A stretch of DNA of 64,000 nucleotides from the NCBI RefSeq assembly GCF_017873955.1, contig NZ_JAGGKS010000005.1, forward strand, positions 240,171-304,170, in the 5' to 3' direction. A program made the position numbers and the translations under genes. Below, one piece after another: positions 46,188 through 54,645 of the stretch. The stretch comes from Sedimentibacter acidaminivorans (GTDB lineage: Bacteria; Bacillota; Clostridia; Tissierellales; Sedimentibacteraceae). The notes below the pieces were generated by a model, which saw only the letters and a list, made by a program, of their open reading frames with translations, made no database searches and was not told where the DNA came from. The stretch's first letter is position 1, and each line of letters starts with the position of its first letter.

Positions 46188-46702
46188 TGAGATTATCTGA
46201 TTTAATATTACCCATATTAATTGGAGGAATTTTATTTTATGGATTAATTAAAGGTGTAGATATATATTCAGAATTTATAGAAGGAGCTTTTGATGGCGCG
46301 AAATCTGCAGTTAAAATATTACCTTATATAGTAGCAATAATATTTGCAATTAACTTATTTATTCAATCAGGGGCGGAAGAATTTATAGTAAAAACTCTTA
46401 CACCATTAACTTCATTGATAGGTTTTCCACCAGAATTGTTATCATTAATTATAGTTAAACCACTTTCAGGCGGTGGTTCATATGGTGTGATTAAAACATT
46501 ATTAGATAGTTATGGAGCAGATTCGTATATAGGTCGCTGTGCATCTGTTATAATGGGTTCTGCTGAAACGGTATTTTACACAGCAGCTGTTTATTATGGT
46601 GCAGTAGGTATTAAAAATATAAGATACACTATTAAAGTAGGTCTAATAGCCCATGTAGCATCTATTGTTGCTGCTTTAGTGGTTTGTAAATACATGTTTT
46701 AA
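46187..46702 (+). CDS. spmB: spore maturation protein B
   Basis: A 171-residue partner of SpmA, also Gate-family, with about four helices. Conserved features are YSEFIEGAFDGAKSAVKILPY in part, IVKPLSGGGSYGVI and SVIMGSAETVFYTAAVYYGAVG in part. It overlaps spmA by one base, as in most clostridia, and its 3' end overlaps the converging DUF5317 gene by 4 bases. Confidence 0.95.
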   Translation: MRLSDLILPILIGGILFYGLIKGVDIYSEFIEGAFDGAKSAVKILPYIVAIIFAINLFIQSGAEEFIVKTLTPLTSLIGFPPELLSLIIVKPLSGGGSYGVIKTLLDSYGADSYIGRCASVIMGSAETVFYTAAVYYGAVGIKNIRYTIKVGLIAHVASIVAALVVCKYMF

Positions 46703-47256
46703 TGATTTGATTTTAGAGCATCTTGCCAGAATATAAAGATACCTGATAAAAGGAATATATCGCCTATGCTTATTGTTTTTGCAAAAGGATATGGTGGTGG
46801 AATTGTTACTATGTCACAAAGAATTTTAAAGCGTGTTGAATCCGTTAGAATTGAATGTATTAAATCTTGGTTTGAATTGAGAAAATGTATAGTATCAGAA
46901 CTATTTGCATATGCTTCGGAAATATAAACAGGCATTTTAAAGTCATTAAATGCAATAGCAATGAAATTTAATAGCGTTCCTACAAAAAATAGCTTCATAT
47001 AGCTTTTTTTATAATTAATAGCTGTTACATATAACAATACAGGATAAATTAACCAATTTGCAGATAATATTTTAAATACATCATTATTTTTATAAAATTT
47101 AAACAAAAATACAGCAGTAATTTGTATTACTGCCATTATGATAAATAATTTATATCCTTTTATATCTATATCAATATTTGAAAAATTAATTTTTTTATTT
47201 CTTAAATATATTATAAGTAATGAAACTACAGATAATATTATTATTTCAGCAATCAT
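46699..47256 (-). CDS. DUF5317-like membrane protein
   Basis: A 185-residue membrane protein of unknown function with about five helices. NFIAIAFNDFKMPVY, LTDSTRFKILCDIVTIPPPYP in part and SIGDIFLLSGIFIF are the kind of conserved segments found in clostridial DUF5317 proteins; I recognise the family by pattern only. It is probably co-transcribed with the HD-GYP gene 23 bases upstream, which suggests a shared envelope or signalling context. Confidence 0.75.
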   Translation of the reverse strand: MIAEIIILSVVSLLIIYLRNKKINFSNIDIDIKGYKLFIIMAVIQITAVFLFKFYKNNDVFKILSANWLIYPVLLYVTAINYKKSYMKLFFVGTLLNFIAIAFNDFKMPVYISEAYANSSDTIHFLNSNQDLIHSILTDSTRFKILCDIVTIPPPYPFAKTISIGDIFLLSGIFIFWQDALKSNH

Positions 47257-47279
47257 ATTTTCACCTAAAATATAAGATT

Positions 47280-48593
47280 TTAATAATTATTTATGATATT
47301 GTATGATTCTCTTAATGCGATAACAGCAACATCAACTATATCAGGGTTGAATTGGGTACCTGCATTATCTTTGATTTCGCGTAGTGAATATTCAAGATCA
47401 AGAGCGTCTCTATATGGTCTATTTGTAGTCATGGCATCAAATGAATCAGCAATTGTCAATATTGATGTTTCAAGTGTTATTTTTTCATGATCTAGTCCAT
47501 CAGGATAACCACTGCCATCATTTCTCTCGTGATGGTGTCTTATTATATCAGACAAGTTCGATAAAAAGCTTAAATCAGATATTATTGTTGCACCTATTTG
47601 AGGATGACATTTTATTACTTCGAATTCATTTTTTTCTAATTTACCTGTCTTATTTAAAATTCCCTTGTCAATGCCTATTTTACCTATATCATGAAGCAAA
47701 CCAGCACTTTTAATTAAATCAATTTTGCTTTGTGGTAAATTAAGTTTTCTTGCAATGCTTTCGGCATATGCACTTACTCTAACTGAATGTCCACTGGTAT
47801 ATGGGTCGTTGGCTTCTATAGTACGAATGAGCATATTAATTGATTCAAAATAATTTTTTCTCATATCAAGATATAGTTTGAATGTATATCTTGCAAACAT
47901 TAGAGGGATGAAGAATAGTATTATTCCACCTACACCGTAACTATCACAGCTAAAAGCTATAACTATACCTAGAAGGCTTACAAGAACAACATTATAAAGG
48001 ATACCAAAAATACTGTTTTTCCAGATATCAATAACTTTCTTATTTAAAATTAATGACATTAATATTGCCATAAATAAACTATTTAGAAAAATATAAATAA
48101 TAAGCGAGAAGATAGAAGCTATAGGATTAAAAAAAACAAATCCAACATCAATTATTTTATCGGCAATTTCATATACAATGCTGCCAGCGCCTGTAATAAT
48201 TATATATTGACTCACATTAAATATTGTTTTATATATGGGGTTGTTAAAAATATTAACTCTTCCTTTACCTTCAACATAAGGGCATCTAAGTGCAACTCCT
48301 ACAGAGGATATTATTGCAACAGTTAAAGGATCAGTTAATAAAATAGCAGAAAAGGTTAATGCGTAACTTACTGATACAGCTCCGATTTTAGGCATAGGTA
48401 TTAAAAAGGTTTCTGCTACAACACATAAAAGGGAGAAAACAATTAATAAAGTTTTGTCAGTGACATCATATGTCTTTATTAAATATAAAAGAAAAATAAA
48501 AGCAATAAATGATACCGCGCTAATGTACGCATATAAACTTGTATTAGTTTTTGCTTTAGAACGACCGATTACTCTTTTAATTTTAATATCCAT
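47280..48593 (-). CDS. membrane-anchored HD-GYP phosphodiesterase
   Basis: A 437-residue signalling protein likely to hydrolyse cyclic di-GMP. The first 230 residues hold about seven hydrophobic helices (a MASE-type sensor module). The HD-GYP domain follows: GHSVRVSAYAESIA, the HD pair in LLHDIGKIGI, HPQIGA, HHHERNDGSGYPDGL (the GYP motif) and ILTIADSFDAMTTNRPYR, all intact. GGAGGAAAT precedes the ATG. It lies 38 bases after a 25-residue peptide gene on the same strand. Confidence 0.92.
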   Translation of the reverse strand: MDIKIKRVIGRSKAKTNTSLYAYISAVSFIAFIFLLYLIKTYDVTDKTLLIVFSLLCVVAETFLIPMPKIGAVSVSYALTFSAILLTDPLTVAIISSVGVALRCPYVEGKGRVNIFNNPIYKTIFNVSQYIIITGAGSIVYEIADKIIDVGFVFFNPIASIFSLIIYIFLNSLFMAILMSLILNKKVIDIWKNSIFGILYNVVLVSLLGIVIAFSCDSYGVGGIILFFIPLMFARYTFKLYLDMRKNYFESINMLIRTIEANDPYTSGHSVRVSAYAESIARKLNLPQSKIDLIKSAGLLHDIGKIGIDKGILNKTGKLEKNEFEVIKCHPQIGATIISDLSFLSNLSDIIRHHHERNDGSGYPDGLDHEKITLETSILTIADSFDAMTTNRPYRDALDLEYSLREIKDNAGTQFNPDIVDVAVIALRESYNIINNY

Positions 48594-48631
48594 ATTTCCT
48601 CCATATATAATGAAGGGCTGACGTTTTTATC

Positions 48632-48709
48632 TTATAACCAGCTCATGCCAGCGCCACTTGCTAATACTAAAGCTACTAAAGAAGCAATTAAAGGCATTAT
48701 TTTTTTCAT
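48632..48709 (-). CDS. 25-residue hydrophobic peptide upstream of the HD-GYP gene
   Basis: A short open frame coding MKKIMPLIASLVALVLASGA then GMSWL. AGGAGG (48718-48723) stands 8 bases before the ATG, a better start signal than most genes here. The product looks like a signal-anchor or exported leader: two lysines, a 15-residue hydrophobic stretch, ASGAG as a possible cleavage or packing region, and a WL end. The stop is 38 bases from the HD-GYP start. It could be a small membrane protein, a peptide signal, or a translated leader for the phosphodiesterase gene. I do not recognise it. Confidence 0.55.
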   Translation of the reverse strand: MKKIMPLIASLVALVLASGAGMSWL

Positions 48710-48831
48710 TTGAAAATCCTCCTGATAAAGTCTCTGTTCGCTCGCTAATGGAACAGGAAGGATTCTCTTCTCTAGTTTTTTTCTTTTGTTATGGTTTGTC
48801 AGCCCAATTCATTTAAATCATTTATTTAATC
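48710..48831 (-). promoter_or_regulatory. leader of the peptide/HD-GYP transcript
   Basis: In the minus direction this stretch holds a hairpin (CTGTTC at 48734-48739 with GAACAG at 48751-48756, loop 11) just before the AGGAGG of the peptide gene, preceded by an A-rich run. A cyclic-di-GMP riboswitch would make sense before an HD-GYP gene, but I do not see the conserved cores of either known class. Confidence 0.35.
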
Positions 48832-49455
48832 TTAATCTTTATAACACAAACAAATTTTTCTATTGATTGCATTTAAGATAGATTTCACAGTTGAATCTAT
48901 TCTGTTGTTAATTACAATAGATGAGCCTACGAGAACATTTTCCTCGCCTCGGTCTATATGAGTAATTGCAGATAATATTACTTCTTGTCCAGCAATTTTA
49001 TGTATTTGAATATCTTCAGAAATGAAGCATTCTAAGCCTATGGAATTTTTAATTGCATCAAGGGTTGCCATTGCAGTTACTTTAAGAATGTTTTTCTCTG
49101 ATTTAATTCCACTTGATTCACCTGAATATTCTTTATCATTCCATGAAAGATTAACATTTATTTTTATGTAATCAGAAGTAGTTTCATTTGAATATCCGTC
49201 ATAAACCAATCTGAAATCAGTATTTACAGATAGGTTTTTTATTATTTGCGCAACGCTTATTATTTTATAATCAACTGTAATATTAAAGTTAGATAAAAGT
49301 GCGGAACGTATATCTCTGGCAATTTGTTTAGTGTGTCTGCTGTTGTCTGATAAAACGTGAATTTCATTTATAACATTGTTTTTATCAGCTATAATTTTAC
49401 AAGACAATACAGACTTTATATTAGTCAAAAATGACTCTACTTCTTTAAAATCCAT
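48832..49455 (-). CDS. conserved protein of unknown function near the HD-GYP gene
   Basis: A 207-residue soluble protein that I cannot name. The start is ATG 49455, which follows GGAGG by 8 bases; an earlier ATG at 49470 would place that site inside the gene. The first part (NEIHVLSDNSRHTKQIARDIRSAL, in part, and KIISVAQI) has the look of a small alpha/beta domain found in hypothetical proteins of other anaerobes and actinobacteria. The second half (LKVTAMATLDAIKNSIG, VILSAITHIDRGEENVLVGSSIV in part) could form another domain of the same kind. It may be in one signalling unit with the peptide and phosphodiesterase downstream. Confidence 0.6.
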   Translation of the reverse strand: MDFKEVESFLTNIKSVLSCKIIADKNNVINEIHVLSDNSRHTKQIARDIRSALLSNFNITVDYKIISVAQIIKNLSVNTDFRLVYDGYSNETTSDYIKINVNLSWNDKEYSGESSGIKSEKNILKVTAMATLDAIKNSIGLECFISEDIQIHKIAGQEVILSAITHIDRGEENVLVGSSIVINNRIDSTVKSILNAINRKICLCYKD

Positions 49456-49743
49456 TAATCTTTCCTCCATGATATTTAAATAACATTTAATTATGTTATT
49501 ATACTACAAAAATTACATGATTTCAACAAACTTTTACAAAACTTGTTACAAAATAAAAATAATGGGTTAATATGAGTGCAAACTTTTTCCTTGTGAAATA
49601 ATATTGCTAACAATGTAATAATTTTTGCTATGAGTTCAATAATTAATATTATACTACCCGGCCCAACTGTCCGCATAATAACATTAAAAAAAAACTACTA
49701 AAATGCCATTTGAGAGCACTTTAATAGCTTTTAATGATTACAT
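49456..49743. other. intergenic region, no supported gene
   Basis: 288 AT-rich bases between the SDR gene and the unknown 207-residue gene on the same strand. A 61-codon open frame on the minus strand has no ribosome-binding site and no protein-like pattern. No terminator hairpin of good quality or known RNA is seen. Confidence 0.5.
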
Positions 49744-50523
49744 TTAAGTTAATGTATATCCACCATCGACTAAAATAGTTTGACCTGTAATGAATCCGCC
49801 AGCTTCAGAGCAAAGCATATTTGCAATTCCTTTAAAATCTTCAGGAAATCCCCAACGTCCAACAGGACATTTTACAGAAACAACTCTATCCATACCTAAT
49901 TTTTTCAATGGTGGGGTTGTAGTCATTTTAGTGAAAATAGGACCTGGAGCAATGGCGTTTACAGTAACTCCATAAGGAGCTAGTTCAAGTCCAAATGATC
50001 TAGTAACTCCTCTTATTGCATGTTTTGTAATGACATATGGTGACATTCCAGACTTCATTCCTAAATACCCTGCTATAGAAGATACGTTTAAAATTCTTCC
50101 GCCATTACCTGCCTTAATAAAATATTTGCCAGCTTCCGCTGTAAGTGCAACCACTTGGTTTAAATTGATTTGCAAACAACGTTCATATTCTTCGTTTGTA
50201 TAAGCATCACCCACAGGATTATGTGATTCTATTCCTGCACTATTTATAAGTATATCAAATTTTTCATATTCTTCAAGAGTTGCAGGTATGATAGTATTTA
50301 CTTCTTCGGGTTTTGATACATCAGCGTGTATTGGTAAAAATTTTTGACCTGCTTTTTCAACAAGTGTTTTTGTTTCTTCAAATGATGTGTGATTGTAAAC
50401 TCCAGCAATATCTACGCCAGCTTCTGCTAGTCCAACTGCAATGGCTTGACCAATTCCAGTTGCTGATCCAGTAACAATAGCTACTTTTCCTTTAAGGTCT
50501 GATAATTCGTTTATGCTTTTCAT
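49744..50523 (-). CDS. short-chain dehydrogenase/reductase (FabG/KduD-like)
   Basis: A 259-residue classical SDR. The cofactor motif is VTGSATGIGQA (TGxxxGIG), NSAG is present, the catalytic Ser lies in NVSSIAG and the Tyr/Lys pair in YVITKHA (YxxxK). The C-terminal GQTILVDGGYTLT is typical. AGGAGAAAC precedes the ATG. It probably oxidises or reduces a hydroxy/keto group of the compound handled by the divergent PucR, enoate reductase and decarboxylase-like genes; the substrate is unknown. Confidence 0.88.
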   Translation of the reverse strand: MKSINELSDLKGKVAIVTGSATGIGQAIAVGLAEAGVDIAGVYNHTSFEETKTLVEKAGQKFLPIHADVSKPEEVNTIIPATLEEYEKFDILINSAGIESHNPVGDAYTNEEYERCLQINLNQVVALTAEAGKYFIKAGNGGRILNVSSIAGYLGMKSGMSPYVITKHAIRGVTRSFGLELAPYGVTVNAIAPGPIFTKMTTTPPLKKLGMDRVVSVKCPVGRWGFPEDFKGIANMLCSEAGGFITGQTILVDGGYTLT

Positions 50524-50905
50524 AGTGTTTCTCCTCGTACAATATATTTACGGTTTTTTTAACAAGAATACCGCATGAAAACTTTTTGTCATGTTTAATT
50601 TTTATATACTTTTTTTAAATTATTAAAAAATAATTTTTAATTAATAGCTTTTATCCTAGTTTTATATTTATTATGTTTGTTATTAATATTGCACAGTGTA
50701 TCATACTAAAAGATTCGTTACTATATTAAAAAATCCAAAATTCATTGCCTTAGTTGTGCAAAATGTATATGATAAATTAAAATGGTTAATTGTTTCTTGA
50801 AAAATACTGCTAAAGGCATTATAATATTATTGATATCAATTTTTTGACAATAAATTAACATAGTTGAGTTTAAAAATGTCTGTGATAAAAGAATCGAGGT
50901 AGATT
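50524..50905. other. divergent control region between SDR and PucR-type genes
   Basis: 382 AT-rich bases holding promoters for both directions. The PucR-side promoter is listed separately. TTGCAC (50689-50694) and GTGCAA (50756-50761) are complementary half-sites 61 bases apart and resemble the GTGCAT-A-ATGCAC dyad in front of the enoate reductase gene, so they may be operator halves. No gene is seen. Confidence 0.5.
50797..50825 (+). promoter_or_regulatory. sigma-A promoter for the PucR-type regulator
   Basis: TTGAAA (50797-50802), 17 bases, TATAAT (50820-50825), about 80 bases before the ATG at 50906. Confidence 0.75.
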
Positions 50906-52483
50906 ATGGGTATTAATTTCGAGGGATTATGTCAACGTTTTACAGAAAAAATTAAAAAAGTTTATCTTGAGGTAGAGCCAGATGTAAATTTTGTTGATGT
51001 AGAGTTAATTACAGAGAAAAAGACAGAGTTTTTAGAAAATTACATATATGTTGGTACTACTTCTAGTTTAAAAGGGAAATTGGATAAACTCAGCAATTCC
51101 TGCTTTATTTTATTAAATGATGATTCAATAATATTAGAAAATTTTATTGATAATAAAGTAACGATAATTGAGATAAATGAAAATGAAAACATATTAGAAA
51201 TTTATAACGAAGTAAGAACTCTTTTTCGTAGAGATGTAAAATACAATCAATTTAAGATATCTTTATTAGAAGTACTTCTTTCGGGAGATGGTATATATAA
51301 AATAATAGATGTTGCTTCGAAATTAATTGGAAATCCTCTAATTGTTATTGACTTAAGTTTTAAAGTGCTAGCTAATTCTCCAATAGAAGAGATAACTGAT
51401 CTGTTGTGGATGGATAATGTTAAAAAAGGGTATTGTTCTTATGAGTTTATTAGTGAATTAACTAAATTAGAAAGTCTAAAAAAAGGAAGAAAAACAAGTT
51501 ATCCGTTTGAAGTAACCTGTCCTGAAAGTCCTAATAAAAAGGTTGTATTTAAAATAGAAGTAAGTGGTAAAGTCATAGGAAATATCATATTAATTGAATG
51601 TGTAAAAAAAATTGATCCTTATGACTATGATTATTTGATGCTATTAAGTCAAATAATTTCAATGGAATTAGAAAAGAAACAATTTTATAGGAACACTAGA
51701 AATGTTCTTAGCGAAGAAATATTATATGATTTACTTGAAAATAATATTAAGAATGAGGCAATAATTGAAGAAAGAATAGAAAACGGTGGCTTAGTATTTA
51801 GTTCTCATATTGAAGTATTAGTAGTTGATATAACAAATTATGACTTTAAAAAATCCATATATGCTAGATATTTAGATTCGAAATTGGCGAATCTTTTTCC
51901 TATGGGCAAATCAATTTATTATAATGGTGATGTGATAATAATAAATGATAGAAATTATTTTAAATCCGGACAAGTTAAGAATGACAAAGTTATAGATTTT
52001 CTAATAGAAAATAAGTTGAAAATGGGAATAAGTAATGAATTTTCTTCAATAAAAGATTGTAGCATTTACTATCATCAAGCAATAAGGTCGTTAAAAATAG
52101 GTGCTATTCTAGAACCTGAAAAATGCGTTTATCAATATGAAAATATTCAACCTTATAATTTTATTTATATGGCAAAAGAACAGATAATGAAAGAAGATTT
52201 TTATAATGATTCGTTATATATGCTAAAAACGTATGATGATGAGAATAACTCTGAATTATATAAAACCTTATATATATATTTAAAAAATAATCATAATATT
52301 ACTAGAACAGCAGAGGAATTGTTTATTCATCGAAACACTTTAAGGTATAGATTAGAGAAAATCGTTGATATACTAGGAGTAAGCTTAGATGAAAATGACA
52401 TTAGTTTTAAACTATATTATGCATATAAATCAATGAATTTTTATAAAAATTTAGTTGATGCACAAAAAAAGAATGACAATTAA
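50906..52483 (+). CDS. PucR/CdaR-family transcriptional activator
   Basis: A 525-residue regulator. The N-terminal part resembles the PucR-type sensory region, the middle has a GGDEF-related/GAF-like stretch (PLIVIDLSFKVLANSP in outline), and the C-terminal PucR HTH is clear: YIYLKNNHNITRTAEELFIHRNTLRYRLEKI in outline. Proteins of this class activate catabolic operons in response to their substrate. It faces the SDR gene and precedes the enoate reductase and decarboxylase-like genes, so these are its likely targets. GAGGT precedes the ATG. Confidence 0.88.
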   Translation: MGINFEGLCQRFTEKIKKVYLEVEPDVNFVDVELITEKKTEFLENYIYVGTTSSLKGKLDKLSNSCFILLNDDSIILENFIDNKVTIIEINENENILEIYNEVRTLFRRDVKYNQFKISLLEVLLSGDGIYKIIDVASKLIGNPLIVIDLSFKVLANSPIEEITDLLWMDNVKKGYCSYEFISELTKLESLKKGRKTSYPFEVTCPESPNKKVVFKIEVSGKVIGNIILIECVKKIDPYDYDYLMLLSQIISMELEKKQFYRNTRNVLSEEILYDLLENNIKNEAIIEERIENGGLVFSSHIEVLVVDITNYDFKKSIYARYLDSKLANLFPMGKSIYYNGDVIIINDRNYFKSGQVKNDKVIDFLIENKLKMGISNEFSSIKDCSIYYHQAIRSLKIGAILEPEKCVYQYENIQPYNFIYMAKEQIMKEDFYNDSLYMLKTYDDENNSELYKTLYIYLKNNHNITRTAEELFIHRNTLRYRLEKIVDILGVSLDENDISFKLYYAYKSMNFYKNLVDAQKKNDN

Positions 52484-52490
52484 TTAAATA

Positions 52491-52537
52491 TGTACAAAAT
52501 GATAATCTCTAATATTCAAGAGATTATTTTTTTGTAC
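52491..52537 (+). terminator. terminator after the PucR-type gene
   Basis: ATAATCTCT (52502-52510) pairs with AGAGATTAT (52519-52527), then TTTTTTT; outer TGTACAAAA/TTTTGTACA arms extend the stem. Confidence 0.85.
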
Positions 52538-52548
52538 AATATTTTGAA

Positions 52549-52561
52549 GTGCATAATGCAC
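52549..52561. promoter_or_regulatory. palindrome GTGCAT-A-ATGCAC upstream of the enoate reductase gene
   Basis: A perfect 6+1+6 dyad, about 75 bases before the presumed transcription start of the enoate reductase operon. Half-sites TTGCAC and GTGCAA recur in the SDR/PucR divergent region. Candidate operator only. Confidence 0.4.
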
Positions 52562-52580
52562 AAAGACGATAATAGATTTT

Positions 52581-52622
52581 GGAGGATCCTCCGTAGCAAG
52601 CGATTTTATACAATGTTATAAT
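52581..52622 (+). promoter_or_regulatory. candidate activator-dependent promoter of the enoate reductase operon
   Basis: A good -10 box TATAAT (52617-52622) has no recognisable -35 at the right distance (TAGCAA). Directly upstream lies a perfect 12-base palindrome GGAGGATCCTCC (52581-52592), centred near -42 from the likely start. That is where a class II activator would bind in place of a -35 box. The neighbouring PucR-type protein is the natural candidate. Confidence 0.5.
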
Positions 52623-52668
52623 TTAATTAATCTAAAATGAGTAAAATTATAAGGGAGGCAGATATTTA

Positions 52669-54609
52669 ATGAAATATGAAAAGCTTTTTAATAAAGGTAA
52701 AATAGGTAGACTAGAAATAAAAAATAGAATAGTAATGCCTGCAATGGGAACTAATTTAGCTTCCTATAGCGGAGAAGCATCTGATGCAATCATTCGCTAT
52801 TATGAAGAAAGAGCAAAAGGTGGATGTGGGTTAATAATTACAGAAATCACTAGAATAGATAACGAAACAGGAATAGGAACGCCAAATCAATTGTGTGCAA
52901 TGGATTTGAAGCATATCCCAAGATTAGAAATGTTGGCTCGCAGTGTGCATAAGTATAATACCAAAATATTTTTACAGTTGCATCATCCAGGTAGAGAAAA
53001 CCATGCTATGATAATAGATGGTCGTCAAATAGCTGGACCAAGCCCTATAATGTCATCAGCTATTGGTGAAATGCCTAGGGAGATGACAATAGAAGAAATT
53101 GAAGGCTTAGTTGTAAAATTTGTAAAAGGTGCTGTTCTCGCACAAAAAGCTGGTATAGACGGAGTTGAAATCCATGGTGCTCATGGATATCTTGTTGGAC
53201 AATTTATGAGCCCACAATCTAATCATAGAGAAGATAAATATGGTGGTAGCTTTGAAAAAAGAATGAGATTTATAACTGAAATTATAATGGGCATACGTGC
53301 TAAATGTGGCCCGATGTTTCCAATATCAGTTAGAATTGATGGGGATGAGTTTGTCGAGGGCGGTATATCTTTAGAAGAAGCAATTCAAGAAGCCGTTTAT
53401 TTAGAAAAGTTAGGTGTAGACGTTATAAATGTAAGTTCTGGAACATATGAATCAGTTACTACAGTAATAGAACCTATATCATATCCCCAAGGATGGAAAA
53501 GACATTTAGCTAAAGCTATAAAGGAAGCAGTTAATATACCTATAATTGCTTGTGATGTAATTAGAAAACCTGAAATGGCAGAAACTATACTAAAAGAAGA
53601 TAATTTAGATTTTGTAGCATTAGGTAGAGCACAATTGGCAGATCCACAGTGGGGTAATAAAGCAAAAGAAGATCGGGAAGAAGAAATTAGACCTTGTATA
53701 TCATGCTTGAATTGTATAGAAAGTGTTCTAAAATGTGAGAACATAAAATGTGCAGTCAATCCAAGAGTGGGAAGAGAATTAGAATATTCAGACTTTACTA
53801 AAAATGGAGAAGGCAGAAAAGTTGTAATTGTTGGAGGCGGTCCAGCAGGAATGGAAGCTGCAAGAGTTTTGGCATTAAAAGAATTTGTACCTATAATATT
53901 CGAAGAGAAAGAACATTTAGGTGGCAGTGTGTATTTAGCGACTAAACCACCATTGAAAGATAAATTAAATTGGTTTCTTGAATATCAAGAATCAACTCTT
54001 GAAAAATTAAATATTGAAGTAAGATTAAATGAAAAGGCAACTTTAGATAAAATTAATGAAATTGATCCATATGCTGTATTTATTGGAGCTGGGTCAAAAC
54101 CATTAGTACCGCCAATACCAGGAGTAGAAAAAAGTTTTGTATATACATCAACTGATATTTTAGAAGGCAAAGTTATATTAGAAAATAAAAACGTAGTAGT
54201 TGCAGGGTCAGGAATGACAGGTCTAGAAATATCCGAATTATTAATTTCTAGTGGCAATAAAGTAACTGTAATAGAGATGGCAGATAAAATTGCCCCTTCT
54301 GGATATATACCAAATGTAGTTGATATAAGTATGAGACTTGTTAAAGGTGGGGTAAAATTACTACCTTCCAGCAAACTTACAAATATTAAAGACGGTGAAT
54401 TAGAGATTGAAAATACAAAAACCCATGAAATAACCACATTAAAAGCAGATGCATTAGTATTATCTCTAGGAGTTAAATCCAATAATGAAATAGTAAAAGC
54501 TGTGGAAGAGAATTATAAAATTGTTGAAATATTAGGAGATGCGTGCAAACCAGGCAGAGTGGTAGATGCAATGTTAAATGGATTTGAAAAGGCTTATGTG
54601 CTTGAGTAA
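52669..54609 (+). CDS. Fe-S flavin NADH:enoate reductase (2-enoate reductase/BaiCD-like)
   Basis: A 646-residue member of the old yellow enzyme/2,4-dienoyl-CoA reductase family that reduces activated C=C bonds. The N-terminal FMN TIM-barrel (1 to about 335) has KNRIVMPAMGTN, HPGRE and GAHGYLVGQFMSPQSNHR with KYGGS. The [4Fe-4S] ligands follow in CISCLNC...KC...CAVNPRVG (from about residue 343), then an FAD domain with VIVGGGPAGMEAAR and an NAD(H) domain with VVVAGSGMTGLE. AGGGAGG precedes the ATG. Related enzymes act on 2-enoates, bile acid enones and isoflavones; the substrate here cannot be told. Confidence 0.92.
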   Translation: MKYEKLFNKGKIGRLEIKNRIVMPAMGTNLASYSGEASDAIIRYYEERAKGGCGLIITEITRIDNETGIGTPNQLCAMDLKHIPRLEMLARSVHKYNTKIFLQLHHPGRENHAMIIDGRQIAGPSPIMSSAIGEMPREMTIEEIEGLVVKFVKGAVLAQKAGIDGVEIHGAHGYLVGQFMSPQSNHREDKYGGSFEKRMRFITEIIMGIRAKCGPMFPISVRIDGDEFVEGGISLEEAIQEAVYLEKLGVDVINVSSGTYESVTTVIEPISYPQGWKRHLAKAIKEAVNIPIIACDVIRKPEMAETILKEDNLDFVALGRAQLADPQWGNKAKEDREEEIRPCISCLNCIESVLKCENIKCAVNPRVGRELEYSDFTKNGEGRKVVIVGGGPAGMEAARVLALKEFVPIIFEEKEHLGGSVYLATKPPLKDKLNWFLEYQESTLEKLNIEVRLNEKATLDKINEIDPYAVFIGAGSKPLVPPIPGVEKSFVYTSTDILEGKVILENKNVVVAGSGMTGLEISELLISSGNKVTVIEMADKIAPSGYIPNVVDISMRLVKGGVKLLPSSKLTNIKDGELEIENTKTHEITTLKADALVLSLGVKSNNEIVKAVEENYKIVEILGDACKPGRVVDAMLNGFEKAYVLE

Positions 54610-54645
54610 GATATAAAAAATTGAATTATCATAGGAGGATTTATT

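Noticed and set aside
48710..48831. Cyclic-di-GMP riboswitch ahead of the peptide/HD-GYP genes
   Set aside because: Expected from context, but neither known class's conserved bases could be found; only one simple hairpin is present.
49491..49676. 61-codon open frame on the minus strand
   Set aside because: No ribosome-binding site, no protein-like composition, and it sits in AT-rich spacer.
52669..54609. Bile-acid (BaiCD) or daidzein reductase assignment
   Set aside because: Same family and size, but the remaining genes of those pathways are missing, so a specific substrate is not supported.
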